DNA from: an uncultured Lachnospiraceae bacterium
GTDB lineage: Bacteria > Bacillota > Clostridia > Lachnospirales > Lachnospiraceae
DNA: 64,000 nt
Reading direction: 5' to 3'
Assembly: GCA_902778165.1 (NCBI GenBank)
Contig: CACYWQ010000011.1
Span: 22,670-86,669 of the forward strand
This document shows positions 27,202 to 35,811 of the stretch, one piece after another (within the stretch, counting starts at the first letter, position 1; each line of letters opens with the position of its first letter). Made by a program: the position numbers and the translations under genes. The notes under the pieces were generated by a model, which worked only from the letters and a program-made list of their open reading frames with translations, was not told where the DNA came from and ran no database searches.

Positions 27202-30008
27202 TGTTATACGCTTATACTGAATTGTCCAAATATATAATGCTTGCATTTATGGTGTTATATGTTCTTGAATGCGTCCTGTATGAAGCCAAAGGTGAGAAGG
27301 ATCATAAATGCGGCGGAATATTTATAAGACAGGGAATATTCATCTTATTGATTCAGGCAATAGGTTATTCAACTCTGTGTCTTAAGACGGGTAAGCTTGA
27401 TTATGCTTTCTTCGGGCTTTTTGTGCAGGTAGTCATATTCGGCTGCATCGTCTTATCCAATACGATATATCCCAATATAAACAAAGCGCTTATTAACAAT
27501 ATGGCGCTGTTATTAAGCATAGGATTCATTATTCTAAGCCGACTTGATTTCGATAAGGCGATCAAGCAGTTCGCTATAGTGGCGCTCTCTCTTATCATCG
27601 GAATGTTTGTACCCTTTATCATCAGAAAGATTCCGGGACTTAAGGACATAAGTTATGTATATGCGGGAATCGGCCTGATACTGTTACTTACGGTTCTTAT
27701 CTTAGGACAGGCTACCCATGGAAGTAAGATAAGTTATACAATCGGTGGAATAACATTCCAACCTTCGGAACTTGTTAAGATCCTCTATGTATTCTGTATA
27801 GCGGCTATGCTTGGCAAGGCCAAGAGCTTTGTAGATATATGTGTGGCAACAGCCGTTGCGGCAACTCATGTTCTTATTCTTGTCTTCTCAAGAGATTTAG
27901 GAAGTGCACTTATATTCTTCATAACTTATATATGTGTGCTGTTTATTGCAACCAGAAGCTATATCTTCTTAGGAGCCGGATTGCTAACTGGGGTAGCGGG
28001 TGCATTATTATCTTATAAGGTATTCAGACATGTCCAGGTAAGAATCCAGGCATTCAGAGATCCCTTCACAACAATTGATAATCAGGGATATCAGATATCT
28101 CAGTCATTATTTGCATTGGGACACGGTAATTTCTTCGGTACGGGACTAAGCAAAGGCATACCGGGAGATATTCCCTTCGTTGAATCCGACTTCATCTTCT
28201 CGGCTGTAGCCGAAGAGATGGGTACCGTATTTGCAGTTTGCATGCTGCTTGTATGCTTATCAAGCTTCATCATAATGATGCGTACGTGCATGAATGCGGA
28301 GGGAAGATTTGCCAGATTATTGGCAGGCGGATTCGGCGTTCTGTATATATTCCAGGTGTTCTTAACCGTCGGCGGCGGTATTAAGTTCATTCCTTTAACC
28401 GGAGTTACGCTTCCTTTTGTAAGCTATGGAGGAACCAGTGTACTTGCAAGCGTGATCATATTCTACGCAGTTGAAAGTGTGATCATTAAACATCGTGAAA
28501 ATGAATACAAGGAATATATGGCCGCGCGTAAACATGTTGCAGGCAGAGACTATGATTACGAAGAAGACGATGAAGCCTATGAGCCGGCCGTACGTAAGGC
28601 ACGAACCGTAGAGACATGGATAACGGTAGGAACGTTCTTGGCTGCATATCTTGCTATGATCATATATCTGTGCATATATGTGGGTACACATGAACAGGTT
28701 CTTATTACCAACTCATATAACTCAAGGCAGAAGCTTCTTGCTGCAGAGAATATCAGAGGAACCATTTATGACAGAGGCGGCAAGGTATTGGCACAGACTG
28801 TTAAGAATGAACAGGGCAAAGAAGTAAGACAATATCCTTACGGCAATCTTTTCGCACATTCCGTCGGATTCTCAACTAAGGGTAAGTCCGGCATAGAAGC
28901 CGCGGAGAACTACTATCTGCTTAACTCCAACATACCTTTCTCTGAGAAAGTGGAGAATGATATGGCGGGTAAGAAGAATCCCGGTAACGATGTATATACT
29001 TCGCTTGATTACAATCTTCAGAAGGTTGCATCCGATTCGATCGGCGTATGCAAAGGAGCAGTGATCGTATCGGAGGTTAAGACCGGAAGAATACTTGCCA
29101 TGGTCAGCAAGCCTGATTTTGATCCCAATACAGTTGCGGATAACTGGAGCCGATATACTGCCAATACCTCGGGCGATTCGGTGTTGCTTAACCGTGCTAC
29201 TCAGGGATTATATGCACCGGGTTCGACATTTAAGATTGCAACCACGCTTGAATACATAAGAGAGAATCCCGATACATTTGCAGATTACACATATGATTGC
29301 AGCGGAAGATTCAAACGGGATGATATAAGCATTAACTGTTATCACGGTTCGGTTCACGGTCATGAAGACCTTAAGGCTTCCTTTGCCAAGTCCTGTAACT
29401 CGTCCTTTGCCAATATAGGACTTAGCCTTAACAGAGGCGAATACGGCAAGACCCTTAATAAACTCATGTTTAATCAGAAACTGCCTGTTGAACTTAACTA
29501 TACGGTAAGCAATCTTGATGTGAATAAAGATACTACCGATGCGGAGATGGCGCAGATATCCATCGGACAGGGACCTGTGGGAATCACTCCGATTCAGCTT
29601 CATATGATCACGAATGCCATTGCTAACAAAGGAAAGGTCATGAAGCCATATATGATAGACAGGGTAATCGATGCCCACGGCAATATCCTTAAACAGAACG
29701 AACCTGAGGAGTATAAGGAACTTATGTCTGAGGATGAAGCCGCAACCTTGACGGAACTTATGACGGCTGTTGTGACCGACGGAACCGGCCGCAAACTTAA
29801 GTCTGAATACTATCAGGCTGCGGGTAAGACGGGGTCTGCCGAATTCGGTGGAGGAGCGGATGACTCCCATGCGTGGTTTACCGGATTTGCCCCTGCGGAT
29901 GATCCCAAAATATCCGTGACCATCATTGTTGAGAGCATCGGTTCGGGCGGTGAGTACGCGGTGCCCATAGCCAAGAGAATTATTGACGCATATTTTGGAG
30001 TATATTAA
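27201..30008 (+). CDS. FtsW/RodA/SpoVE (SEDS)-class B penicillin-binding protein fusion
   Basis: 935 residues in one uninterrupted frame. Residues about 10-440 are a multi-pass SEDS glycosyltransferase, with SSEL-like FQPSELVKILYVF, SRDLGSALIFF, and D330 in VESDFIF at the position of the catalytic Asp of RodA. A charged linker (about 440-470) and a membrane helix (about 475-498) follow. Then comes a class B transpeptidase with S675-T-F-K, S731-C-N and K876-T-G-S. Normally these are two partner proteins; here polymerase and crosslinker are covalently joined. It starts on the stop of the U32 gene. Whether it serves division, elongation or sporulation is not visible; a GerW-type gene is nearby. 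Confidence 0.92.
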   Translation: MLYAYTELSKYIMLAFMVLYVLECVLYEAKGEKDHKCGGIFIRQGIFILLIQAIGYSTLCLKTGKLDYAFFGLFVQVVIFGCIVLSNTIYPNINKALINNMALLLSIGFIILSRLDFDKAIKQFAIVALSLIIGMFVPFIIRKIPGLKDISYVYAGIGLILLLTVLILGQATHGSKISYTIGGITFQPSELVKILYVFCIAAMLGKAKSFVDICVATAVAATHVLILVFSRDLGSALIFFITYICVLFIATRSYIFLGAGLLTGVAGALLSYKVFRHVQVRIQAFRDPFTTIDNQGYQISQSLFALGHGNFFGTGLSKGIPGDIPFVESDFIFSAVAEEMGTVFAVCMLLVCLSSFIIMMRTCMNAEGRFARLLAGGFGVLYIFQVFLTVGGGIKFIPLTGVTLPFVSYGGTSVLASVIIFYAVESVIIKHRENEYKEYMAARKHVAGRDYDYEEDDEAYEPAVRKARTVETWITVGTFLAAYLAMIIYLCIYVGTHEQVLITNSYNSRQKLLAAENIRGTIYDRGGKVLAQTVKNEQGKEVRQYPYGNLFAHSVGFSTKGKSGIEAAENYYLLNSNIPFSEKVENDMAGKKNPGNDVYTSLDYNLQKVASDSIGVCKGAVIVSEVKTGRILAMVSKPDFDPNTVADNWSRYTANTSGDSVLLNRATQGLYAPGSTFKIATTLEYIRENPDTFADYTYDCSGRFKRDDISINCYHGSVHGHEDLKASFAKSCNSSFANIGLSLNRGEYGKTLNKLMFNQKLPVELNYTVSNLDVNKDTTDAEMAQISIGQGPVGITPIQLHMITNAIANKGKVMKPYMIDRVIDAHGNILKQNEPEEYKELMSEDEAATLTELMTAVVTDGTGRKLKSEYYQAAGKTGSAEFGGGADDSHAWFTGFAPADDPKISVTIIVESIGSGGEYAVPIAKRIIDAYFGVY

Positions 30009-30017
30009 AATAGTTAT

Positions 30018-30323
30018 ATGATGCGTTTTCATAAGGAAATGTATGTCGCACCGTCTGTCAAGAACGTTTTAAAGACCAGATGGAAGCTTCGTACGGGAAG
30101 AGGAAGCTTAAATATATATGTGATCGTGCTTAATCACGACAGCAAGAAGATTGAGTACTTCCACAATGGGATGCTTAAGCAGAAGATTCTGCATAACAGA
30201 GACCTGTATATCGTGGGCTTGGCGCGCAGTGGTCAAGAGTGCATGGAACTTATAGAACGCATGATGCAGGATGCATACGAAGCAACCGGTGAATATGACA
30301 TATATAAGTACATGAAGGATTAA
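30018..30323 (+). CDS. Small conserved protein of unknown function
   Basis: 101 residues, basic at the N-terminus, no membrane helix. I do not recognise a family. The centre (LNIYVIVLNHDSKKIEYFHNGMLKQKIL) predicts beta strands and the end (CMELIERMMQDAYEATGEYDIYKYMK) a helix. It lies 9 bp after the SEDS-PBP fusion and 1 bp before a YtfI-like gene, so it probably belongs to that transcript. No clear binding site precedes the ATG at 30018; the ATG at 30021 is an alternative. Confidence 0.55.
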   Translation: MMRFHKEMYVAPSVKNVLKTRWKLRTGRGSLNIYVIVLNHDSKKIEYFHNGMLKQKILHNRDLYIVGLARSGQECMELIERMMQDAYEATGEYDIYKYMKD

Positions 30324-30324
30324 T

Positions 30325-31089
30325 ATGGCGCTGTTTCTGACAATACTTAAGATAATCGGCATAGTCCTGTTAAGCATTTTGGCGCTTGCACTTCTGATGA
30401 TATTCATAATCCTGTTTGTGCCTGTCAGATACAGGATTAAGGGAAGATATGATGAGGAAGTATATTTAAGGGCAAGAATGTCGTATCTGTTGCAACTTTT
30501 CGCACTTACAGCGACATATACGGATAAGCTTAAGGTCATACTAAGGATCATAATCATACCGGTTAAGCTGTTTCCTAAGAAGAATAAGCCTAATAAGAGC
30601 GAATCGACAGAGCCTGAATCTGATAATGGTAAAACGAGCGCAACTGAGACTAAGGCCGGCGAAGGCAGTGAGTCGACCGGGGCGAACAGTGAAGGCCATA
30701 AATCAGATAATAAAGAGAAGCTTAATAAGTTTAAAGAATATATTGACTTACTTAATGAACCCGAGACCCTTGCCGCATGGGATGTTTGCAAGTATAGGCT
30801 TAGCAAGTTGATCAAGGCTGTAGTGCCTAAGGATATTGATATAAGAGTAAGGTACGGTTTGGATGATCCGTTCATTACATCGGTCATAATGGCCTTTTAC
30901 AATGTTTTCTATGCATATATAGGTCCGGGACTTAGTATAGAGCCTGTCTATACCGGTAAGGCAATGGAAGTATACGGAACTGTCAGAGGCAGAATAATGG
31001 CGGCTCCGGTGCTGTGGCAGGCGCTTATGGTATTGCTTAATAAGGATTGCAGAAGATTTATCAAGAGATTTAAGAAGTTAAGGAAGTAA
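30325..31089 (+). CDS. DUF2953 (YtfI-like) membrane protein
   Basis: 254 residues. An N-terminal membrane helix (IIGIVLLSILALALLMIFIILFVPVRYRI) is followed by an acidic, low-complexity linker and a DUF2953-like C-terminal region (IRVRYGLDDPFITSVIMAFYN and GPGLSIEPVYTGKAMEVYG). In Bacillus the homologue YtfI is encoded directly before the GerW/YtfJ gene, and the same order is seen here. The role is unknown but probably linked to the envelope or sporulation. Confidence 0.8.
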   Translation: MALFLTILKIIGIVLLSILALALLMIFIILFVPVRYRIKGRYDEEVYLRARMSYLLQLFALTATYTDKLKVILRIIIIPVKLFPKKNKPNKSESTEPESDNGKTSATETKAGEGSESTGANSEGHKSDNKEKLNKFKEYIDLLNEPETLAAWDVCKYRLSKLIKAVVPKDIDIRVRYGLDDPFITSVIMAFYNVFYAYIGPGLSIEPVYTGKAMEVYGTVRGRIMAAPVLWQALMVLLNKDCRRFIKRFKKLRK

Positions 31090-31104
31090 TAGGAGAATTG
31101 TGAG

Positions 31105-31497
31105 ATGAGCAACTTCAGTACTACAATGGAGACACTACTTAAGAACGTGGACAGCGTATTGTCTACCAAGACCGTGGTTGGTGAAGCCAAGCAGGTGGGA
31201 GATACCGTTATCATCCCTCTTGTGGATGTATCTTTCGGTATAGCTGCAGGCGGTAACAGCGGAGATCGCAAGAACGGTGCCGGCGGCGGATTGACAGGTA
31301 AGATGACACCTTCTGCAGTACTTGTTATTAAGGATGGTCATACCAAACTTGTGAATATTAAGAATCAGGATACTCTTACCAAGATCGTGGATCTGGTGCC
31401 TGATATACTTGATAAGATATCGACTAAGAAGGCTGATATGCCTGATGCCGATGAAGCAACCGATATTGCATTTCCTGAGAGGAAGAAAGAGGAATAA
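31105..31497 (+). CDS. GerW family sporulation protein (YtfJ)
   Basis: 130 residues. The conserved block is FGIAAGGNSGDRKNGAGGG followed by TPSAVLVI, with ITKTVVGEAKQVGDTVIIPLVDVSFG-like strands before it. GerW/YtfJ is needed for proper spore germination in Bacillus but also occurs in non-sporulating clostridia. It is encoded 15 bp after the DUF2953 gene. GGAG lies about ten bases before the ATG. Confidence 0.88.
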   Translation: MSNFSTTMETLLKNVDSVLSTKTVVGEAKQVGDTVIIPLVDVSFGIAAGGNSGDRKNGAGGGLTGKMTPSAVLVIKDGHTKLVNIKNQDTLTKIVDLVPDILDKISTKKADMPDADEATDIAFPERKKEE

Positions 31498-31525
31498 TCA
31501 GGGCCGCTTATACGGAGCATAGATT

Positions 31526-32188
31526 ATGGATATGACGATTGAGGATGTTGCTCCTGTCGATGAATATGATGAAGTATATTCAGATTATTCCGAAGATGAG
31601 AGTAATTCAACCGGCGAAGAGAACGAAGGCTATGTATCCGTCACTTATGAGCAGATGCTTCAGATAAGGGAAGAACTTCTGGCTCAGTATGACAGGATAC
31701 AGGAAGAGAAGGCCAAGCAGGAAGAGTTGCTTAATAAGGTTCGGGAAGAGAAGGCAGAACAACAGAAAGTATACGAAAAGTTCATATCGGAGAAGACCGC
31801 CTTTAATGAAGATATGAAGGCGCTTAATGCCAAGGTATTATCGGAGAGGAAACGTCTTAAAGAAGAGACTATGTTCTTTGATAAGAAGATGCAGATATTA
31901 CAGAACGGTTTCATGCAGCTGGACCTTGACAGAAAGCGGCTTGAGAGAGAGCGTGCCGAATTTGAGACTGTAAAGGAATCTAAGTCCGTCGGGGGCGGTT
32001 CGGGACATAGGGTCGGAGGAGTATTTAATGCCTCGCAGTTTTTCATAGGTGTGAACAGTACACTTACTGCGCGTAAGAGATATAAGGACTTGCTTAAGAT
32101 ATTCCATCCGGATAATCTGTGCGGAGATGAGACGATAGTTAAAGCGATCAATGACGAGTATGAGAAGTTAAGGCTTGAACTGGATTAG
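31526..32188 (+). CDS. Coiled-coil protein with a C-terminal J-like domain
   Basis: 220 residues. The first 30 are very acidic, and about 40-155 form a continuous charged coiled coil. The last 50 resemble a J domain: RKRYKDLLKIFHPDNLCGDE and VKAINDEYEKLRLEL, with the H-P-D tripeptide that activates DnaK ATPase. J domains are usually N-terminal, so the placement is unusual but seen in bacterial scaffold-like proteins. It may recruit DnaK to a bound partner. There is no membrane helix. Confidence 0.72.
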   Translation: MDMTIEDVAPVDEYDEVYSDYSEDESNSTGEENEGYVSVTYEQMLQIREELLAQYDRIQEEKAKQEELLNKVREEKAEQQKVYEKFISEKTAFNEDMKALNAKVLSERKRLKEETMFFDKKMQILQNGFMQLDLDRKRLERERAEFETVKESKSVGGGSGHRVGGVFNASQFFIGVNSTLTARKRYKDLLKIFHPDNLCGDETIVKAINDEYEKLRLELD

Positions 32189-32208
32189 CAGATAATGAGG
32201 GACATCAT

Positions 32209-33207
32209 ATGAGTGATAAGGTTAAGATTAAGATAGCTTTCTTTGATGCAAAGGATTACGATATAGCTTCATTTGAAGAAGCGCTCGGTGATAAGAATTT
32301 TAAGATTAAATTCTTTGATACCAAACTTAATACGGATACGGCCAAACTGGCCAAGGGTTATGATGTTGTGTGCGTATTTGTTAATGATACCGTTGATGAG
32401 AAGGTTATAGCATCGCTTGTTAAGAAGGGCGTTAAGCTTATCGCGTTAAGATGTGCCGGATTTAATAATGTGGATGTGCGTTATGCCAAGGATAAGATAG
32501 GCGTTGTCAGAGTGCCGGCTTATTCTCCTTATGCGGTAGCTGAGCATGCAATGGCCCTGCTTCTTACATCTGTCAGAAGGATTCATAAGTCATATATAAG
32601 GACTAAGGACTTTAACTTCAGTTTAAACGGCCTTATGGGATTTGACCTTCACGGCAAGACAGTGGGTGTTGTCGGAACAGGTAAGATAGGAAGAGTATTT
32701 ATTGATATATGCAGGGGATTCGGAATGAATGTCATAGCTTATGATAAGTTCCCTGCTAAGGATTCCGATATTGAATATGTAGATATCAAGGAGATATGGA
32801 AGAGAAGCGATATAATCTCGTTCCATTGTCCCCTTACGGATGAGACCTATCATATGGTTGATTCTAAGAGCATTAAGAATATGAAGAAGGGCGTTGTGCT
32901 TATCAATACTTCAAGAGGAGCGCTTATCGATGCGGATGCTCTGCTTGAAGGAATCAGAAGCAGACATGTGGGTGCGGCCTGCCTTGATGTATATGAAGAA
33001 GAGGCTGATGTATTCTTCGAAGACAGATCCGGTCACATATTCGAGGATGATACGCTTGCAAGGCTTATCTCAATGCCAAATGTCATAGTGACTTCGCATC
33101 AGGCTTTCCTTACCAAGGAGGCGCTGACTAATATAGCACATACGACTCTTGACAATATATCCGAGTATTTGAGTACGGGTAAGTGTGCCAACGAGGTCAA
33201 TGTCTGA
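32209..33207 (+). CDS. D-lactate dehydrogenase-like 2-hydroxyacid dehydrogenase
   Basis: 332 residues. D-isomer-specific dehydrogenase layout: LRCAGFNNVDV carries the substrate Arg-region motif, the NAD motif is VGVVGTGKIGR at about 150, and the C-terminal segment has the catalytic Glu region and His in VTSHQAFLTKEAL. The family reduces pyruvate to D-lactate; the active-site tail SHQAFLTKEA is that of LdhA-type enzymes. It closes the run that begins with the SEDS-PBP fusion, 20 bp after the J-like protein. Confidence 0.86.
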   Translation: MSDKVKIKIAFFDAKDYDIASFEEALGDKNFKIKFFDTKLNTDTAKLAKGYDVVCVFVNDTVDEKVIASLVKKGVKLIALRCAGFNNVDVRYAKDKIGVVRVPAYSPYAVAEHAMALLLTSVRRIHKSYIRTKDFNFSLNGLMGFDLHGKTVGVVGTGKIGRVFIDICRGFGMNVIAYDKFPAKDSDIEYVDIKEIWKRSDIISFHCPLTDETYHMVDSKSIKNMKKGVVLINTSRGALIDADALLEGIRSRHVGAACLDVYEEEADVFFEDRSGHIFEDDTLARLISMPNVIVTSHQAFLTKEALTNIAHTTLDNISEYLSTGKCANEVNV

Positions 33208-33226
33208 TATTTATTATAAATTTTGC

Positions 33227-33255
33227 TTGCATTAAGCGAAATTTAATGATAGACT
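33227..33255 (+). promoter_or_regulatory. Sigma-A promoter for rpmB
   Basis: TTGCAT at 33227-33232, a 17-bp spacer, TAGACT at 33250-33255. The rpmB start lies 58 bp beyond the -10 box. Confidence 0.6.
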
Positions 33256-33313
33256 AACGATGTTGCGTATTTTTACGAATAATAACCTATTGTTATGCTA
33301 GGAGGTGTTATAG

Positions 33314-33499
33314 ATGGCTAAGTGTGATATTTGCGGTAAGGGCGTACATTTTGGTAATATGGTAAGCCACTCTCACAGAAGATCTAACCATATCTGGAAG
33401 TCTAACGTAAGAAGCGTTAAGGTTAAGGTAGACGGTGGTGCCAAGAGAATGCACGTATGTACCAATTGCCTTAAGTCAGGTGCAGTAGAGAGAGCATAA
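33314..33499 (+). CDS. rpmB: 50S ribosomal protein L28
   Basis: 61 residues. It is the zinc-binding form of L28: CDICGKG at the start and CTNCLK near the end give a Cys4 site, with the conserved SHSHRRSNHIWKSNVRSVKVK between. AGGAGG precedes the ATG. It is a single-gene unit with its own promoter and a strong terminator. Confidence 0.96.
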   Translation: MAKCDICGKGVHFGNMVSHSHRRSNHIWKSNVRSVKVKVDGGAKRMHVCTNCLKSGAVERA

Positions 33500-33540
33500 T
33501 TGTCTCCTGCAGTTGCAATGTATGTTAATATATGAAATAT

Positions 33541-33567
33541 AAGAGTTCCGAGAGGAACTCTTTTTTT
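33541..33567 (+). terminator. Intrinsic terminator after rpmB
   Basis: AAGAGTTCC and GGAACTCTT form a 9-bp stem with a GAGA loop followed by seven T residues. Confidence 0.9.
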
Positions 33568-33634
33568 CTTTTCTTTTTAATTATTTAATTGTATAATGTA
33601 TCAGAATGCGATTAGACATCAAGGAGGGATGCTG

Positions 33635-33994
33635 ATGAAGAGTTCTACAATGGATACTCATATGGGTAACATCACTATTGATAAAGAAGTAATCGGGCAG
33701 TATGCCGGCGGAGTCGCCATGGAATGTTTCGGCATAGTAGGTATGGCCGGAATCAACATGAAGGACGGCATAGTTAAACTGCTTAAACTTGAGAATGCCG
33801 GAAGAGGCATACAGGTTACGATGGAAGACAATAAGTTAACGCTTGATTTCCACGTAATTGTTGCGTACGGCGTAAGTATACTGGCTGTTACGAACAACTT
33901 AATAGACAGTGTTAAATATAAAATCGAAGAATTCACAGGTATTCCGGTCGAGAAGATTAATATCTTCGTCGAAGGCGTCCGTGTGATTGACTAG
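33635..33994 (+). CDS. Asp23/Gls24 family envelope stress protein
   Basis: 119 residues from ATG 33635, seven bases after AAGGAGG; ATGs at 33596 and 33629 are too far from or too close to that site. The family signatures are GNITIDKEVIGQYAGGVAMECFGIVGMAG and FHVIVAYGVSILAVTNNL. These proteins form a membrane-associated network in staphylococci. In Firmicutes the gene commonly precedes fakA, as here (12-bp gap). Confidence 0.9.
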   Translation: MKSSTMDTHMGNITIDKEVIGQYAGGVAMECFGIVGMAGINMKDGIVKLLKLENAGRGIQVTMEDNKLTLDFHVIVAYGVSILAVTNNLIDSVKYKIEEFTGIPVEKINIFVEGVRVID

Positions 33995-34006
33995 GAGGAC
34001 CAAACA

Positions 34007-35761
34007 GTGCCTAATACAATAGATGCAGTGATTCTTCGTAAGATGTTCCTTGCAGGCGCGAAGAATCTTGAAGCTAAGAAGGAATGGATCAATGAATTAA
34101 ACGTATTCCCCGTACCCGACGGAGATACCGGAACCAACATGACAATGACTATCATGTCAGCTGCCAAAGAGGTATCCGCTCTTCCTGAGAATGCGGAGAT
34201 GGCTGTTATGGCCAAGGCCATATCAAGCGGATCGCTTCGCGGAGCAAGAGGTAATTCGGGAGTTATATTATCACAGTTATTAAGAGGCTTCACGAAGGTG
34301 ATGAAGGAGAATGATGTTTTGGACATCCCTCTTGTTGTTGATGCTTGTGATAAGGCGGTTGAAAGTGCTTACAAGGCTGTTATGAAGCCTAAGGAAGGAA
34401 CGATCTTAACTGTTGCTAAGGGTATTTGTGATAAGTCACATGAGTTGCTTGATAACGGCTGCGACAATATGCAGGCATTTATCGAGGAACTTATTAAAGA
34501 GGGCGATATAGTTCTTGCTCATACACCTGATCTGTTGCCTGTGCTTAAGCAGGCAGGTGTTGTGGATTCCGGCGGACAGGGTCTTATGGAAGTAATCCGC
34601 GGTGCTTATGATGCATTCATGGGTAAGGAGATTGATTATTCAATCAATACAGGAGCAGCCACACCGGGTTCTTCTAAGCCTAACGTGGAAGTCGATGATG
34701 TCATGAGCGATGAGGACATCAAGTTCGGTTATTGTACCGAGTTCATCATTATGCTCAATAAGACATTTAATGTTAAGCATGAGATGGATTTCAAGGCTTT
34801 CCTTGAATCAATCGGTGATTCGATAGTTCTAGTGGCTGATGATGAGATAGTTAAGGTTCATGTTCATACCAACGACCCCGGTATGGCAATACAGCGTGCT
34901 CTTAAATACGGCGCACTGTCTAACATGAAGATCGATAATATGCGTCTTGAGCATCAGGAGAAGTTATTCAAGGCATCTGAGAAGGCTGCAGCCGGAGTTA
35001 ATGACGGCACAGGTCTTGATGAAGATGTGGAAGTGACGATTGAAGCTTGCGGTGATGCCAAGCAGGGTAAGAAGGCAGAGACTGAGCCTTCAGGTCCCCG
35101 TAAGGATGTGGGCTTTATAGCCGTATCTGTGGGTGCAGGTCTGGATGAAGTATTTAACAGCTTAGGCGTTGATATGATCATATCAGGCGGTCAGACGATG
35201 AATCCCAGTACGGAGGATTTCGTCAATGCAGCTGCCAAGGTTAATGCTGATACGATATTCATATTCCCCAATAATAAGAACATTGTTATGGCAGCTAACC
35301 AGGCTACATTCTTGGTAGAAGATAAGAAACTTGTGGTAATACCTACCAAGACAATTCCTCAGGGAATCACGGCTATAATCAACTATGTTCCCGATATGAG
35401 CGTTGAAGAGAATGAGGCTCATATGAACGAGGAGATTGCTAATGTTAAGACCGGTGAAGTAACATACGCCGTTCGTGATACCACAATAGATGATAAGAAC
35501 ATCAAACAGGGCGATTATATGGGTATCGGTGATGCCGGTATTCTTGCTAACGGCAAGGATATGGACGAAGTTATTATGTCGATGATCGAGCAGATGACTG
35601 ATGAAGATGCCGAACTTATTAGTATCTACTACGGTGAGGATATCGAGGAAGATAAGGCTAATGAACTTACAGAACTTGTCTCTGAGAAGTATCCTGACAT
35701 TGATGTGGAACTTCAGCCCGGCGGACAGCCGATCTATTACTACATCGTCTCAGTTGAATAG
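34007..35761 (+). CDS. fakA: DAK2/DhaL-type fatty acid kinase catalytic protein FakA
   Basis: 584 residues, GTG start after AGGAGG. The N-terminal DhaL domain has the ATP/Mg aspartates in VFPVPDGDTGTNMTMT (about 28-43) and SGSLRGARGNSGVILSQLLRGF; a middle domain and a C-terminal DegV-like fold follow. FakA phosphorylates fatty acids presented by a FakB (DegV) carrier, feeding phospholipid synthesis. A DegV gene lies 2.2 kb downstream at 38000, beyond recG. A strong terminator follows directly. Confidence 0.88.
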   Translation: MPNTIDAVILRKMFLAGAKNLEAKKEWINELNVFPVPDGDTGTNMTMTIMSAAKEVSALPENAEMAVMAKAISSGSLRGARGNSGVILSQLLRGFTKVMKENDVLDIPLVVDACDKAVESAYKAVMKPKEGTILTVAKGICDKSHELLDNGCDNMQAFIEELIKEGDIVLAHTPDLLPVLKQAGVVDSGGQGLMEVIRGAYDAFMGKEIDYSINTGAATPGSSKPNVEVDDVMSDEDIKFGYCTEFIIMLNKTFNVKHEMDFKAFLESIGDSIVLVADDEIVKVHVHTNDPGMAIQRALKYGALSNMKIDNMRLEHQEKLFKASEKAAAGVNDGTGLDEDVEVTIEACGDAKQGKKAETEPSGPRKDVGFIAVSVGAGLDEVFNSLGVDMIISGGQTMNPSTEDFVNAAAKVNADTIFIFPNNKNIVMAANQATFLVEDKKLVVIPTKTIPQGITAIINYVPDMSVEENEAHMNEEIANVKTGEVTYAVRDTTIDDKNIKQGDYMGIGDAGILANGKDMDEVIMSMIEQMTDEDAELISIYYGEDIEEDKANELTELVSEKYPDIDVELQPGGQPIYYYIVSVE

Positions 35762-35777
35762 ACATATTAATGATTAC

Positions 35778-35805
35778 GGCCGATGCTGTTGCATCGGCCT
35801 TTTTT
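35778..35805 (+). terminator. Intrinsic terminator between fakA and recG
   Basis: GGCCGATGC and GCATCGGCC form a perfect 9-bp stem with loop TGTT followed by six T residues. It ends only 7 bp before the recG start. Confidence 0.85.
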
Positions 35806-35811
35806 AAAACC

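Noticed and set aside
29208-30032. 274-residue minus-strand open frame opposite the SEDS-PBP gene
   Set aside because: It lies wholly antisense to conserved transpeptidase sequence, has no ribosome binding site or recognisable motif, and mirrors the codon bias of the real gene.
30108-30887. 259-residue minus-strand open frame across the small conserved gene and the YtfI-like gene
   Set aside because: It is antisense to two co-directional genes and has no start signal or family match.
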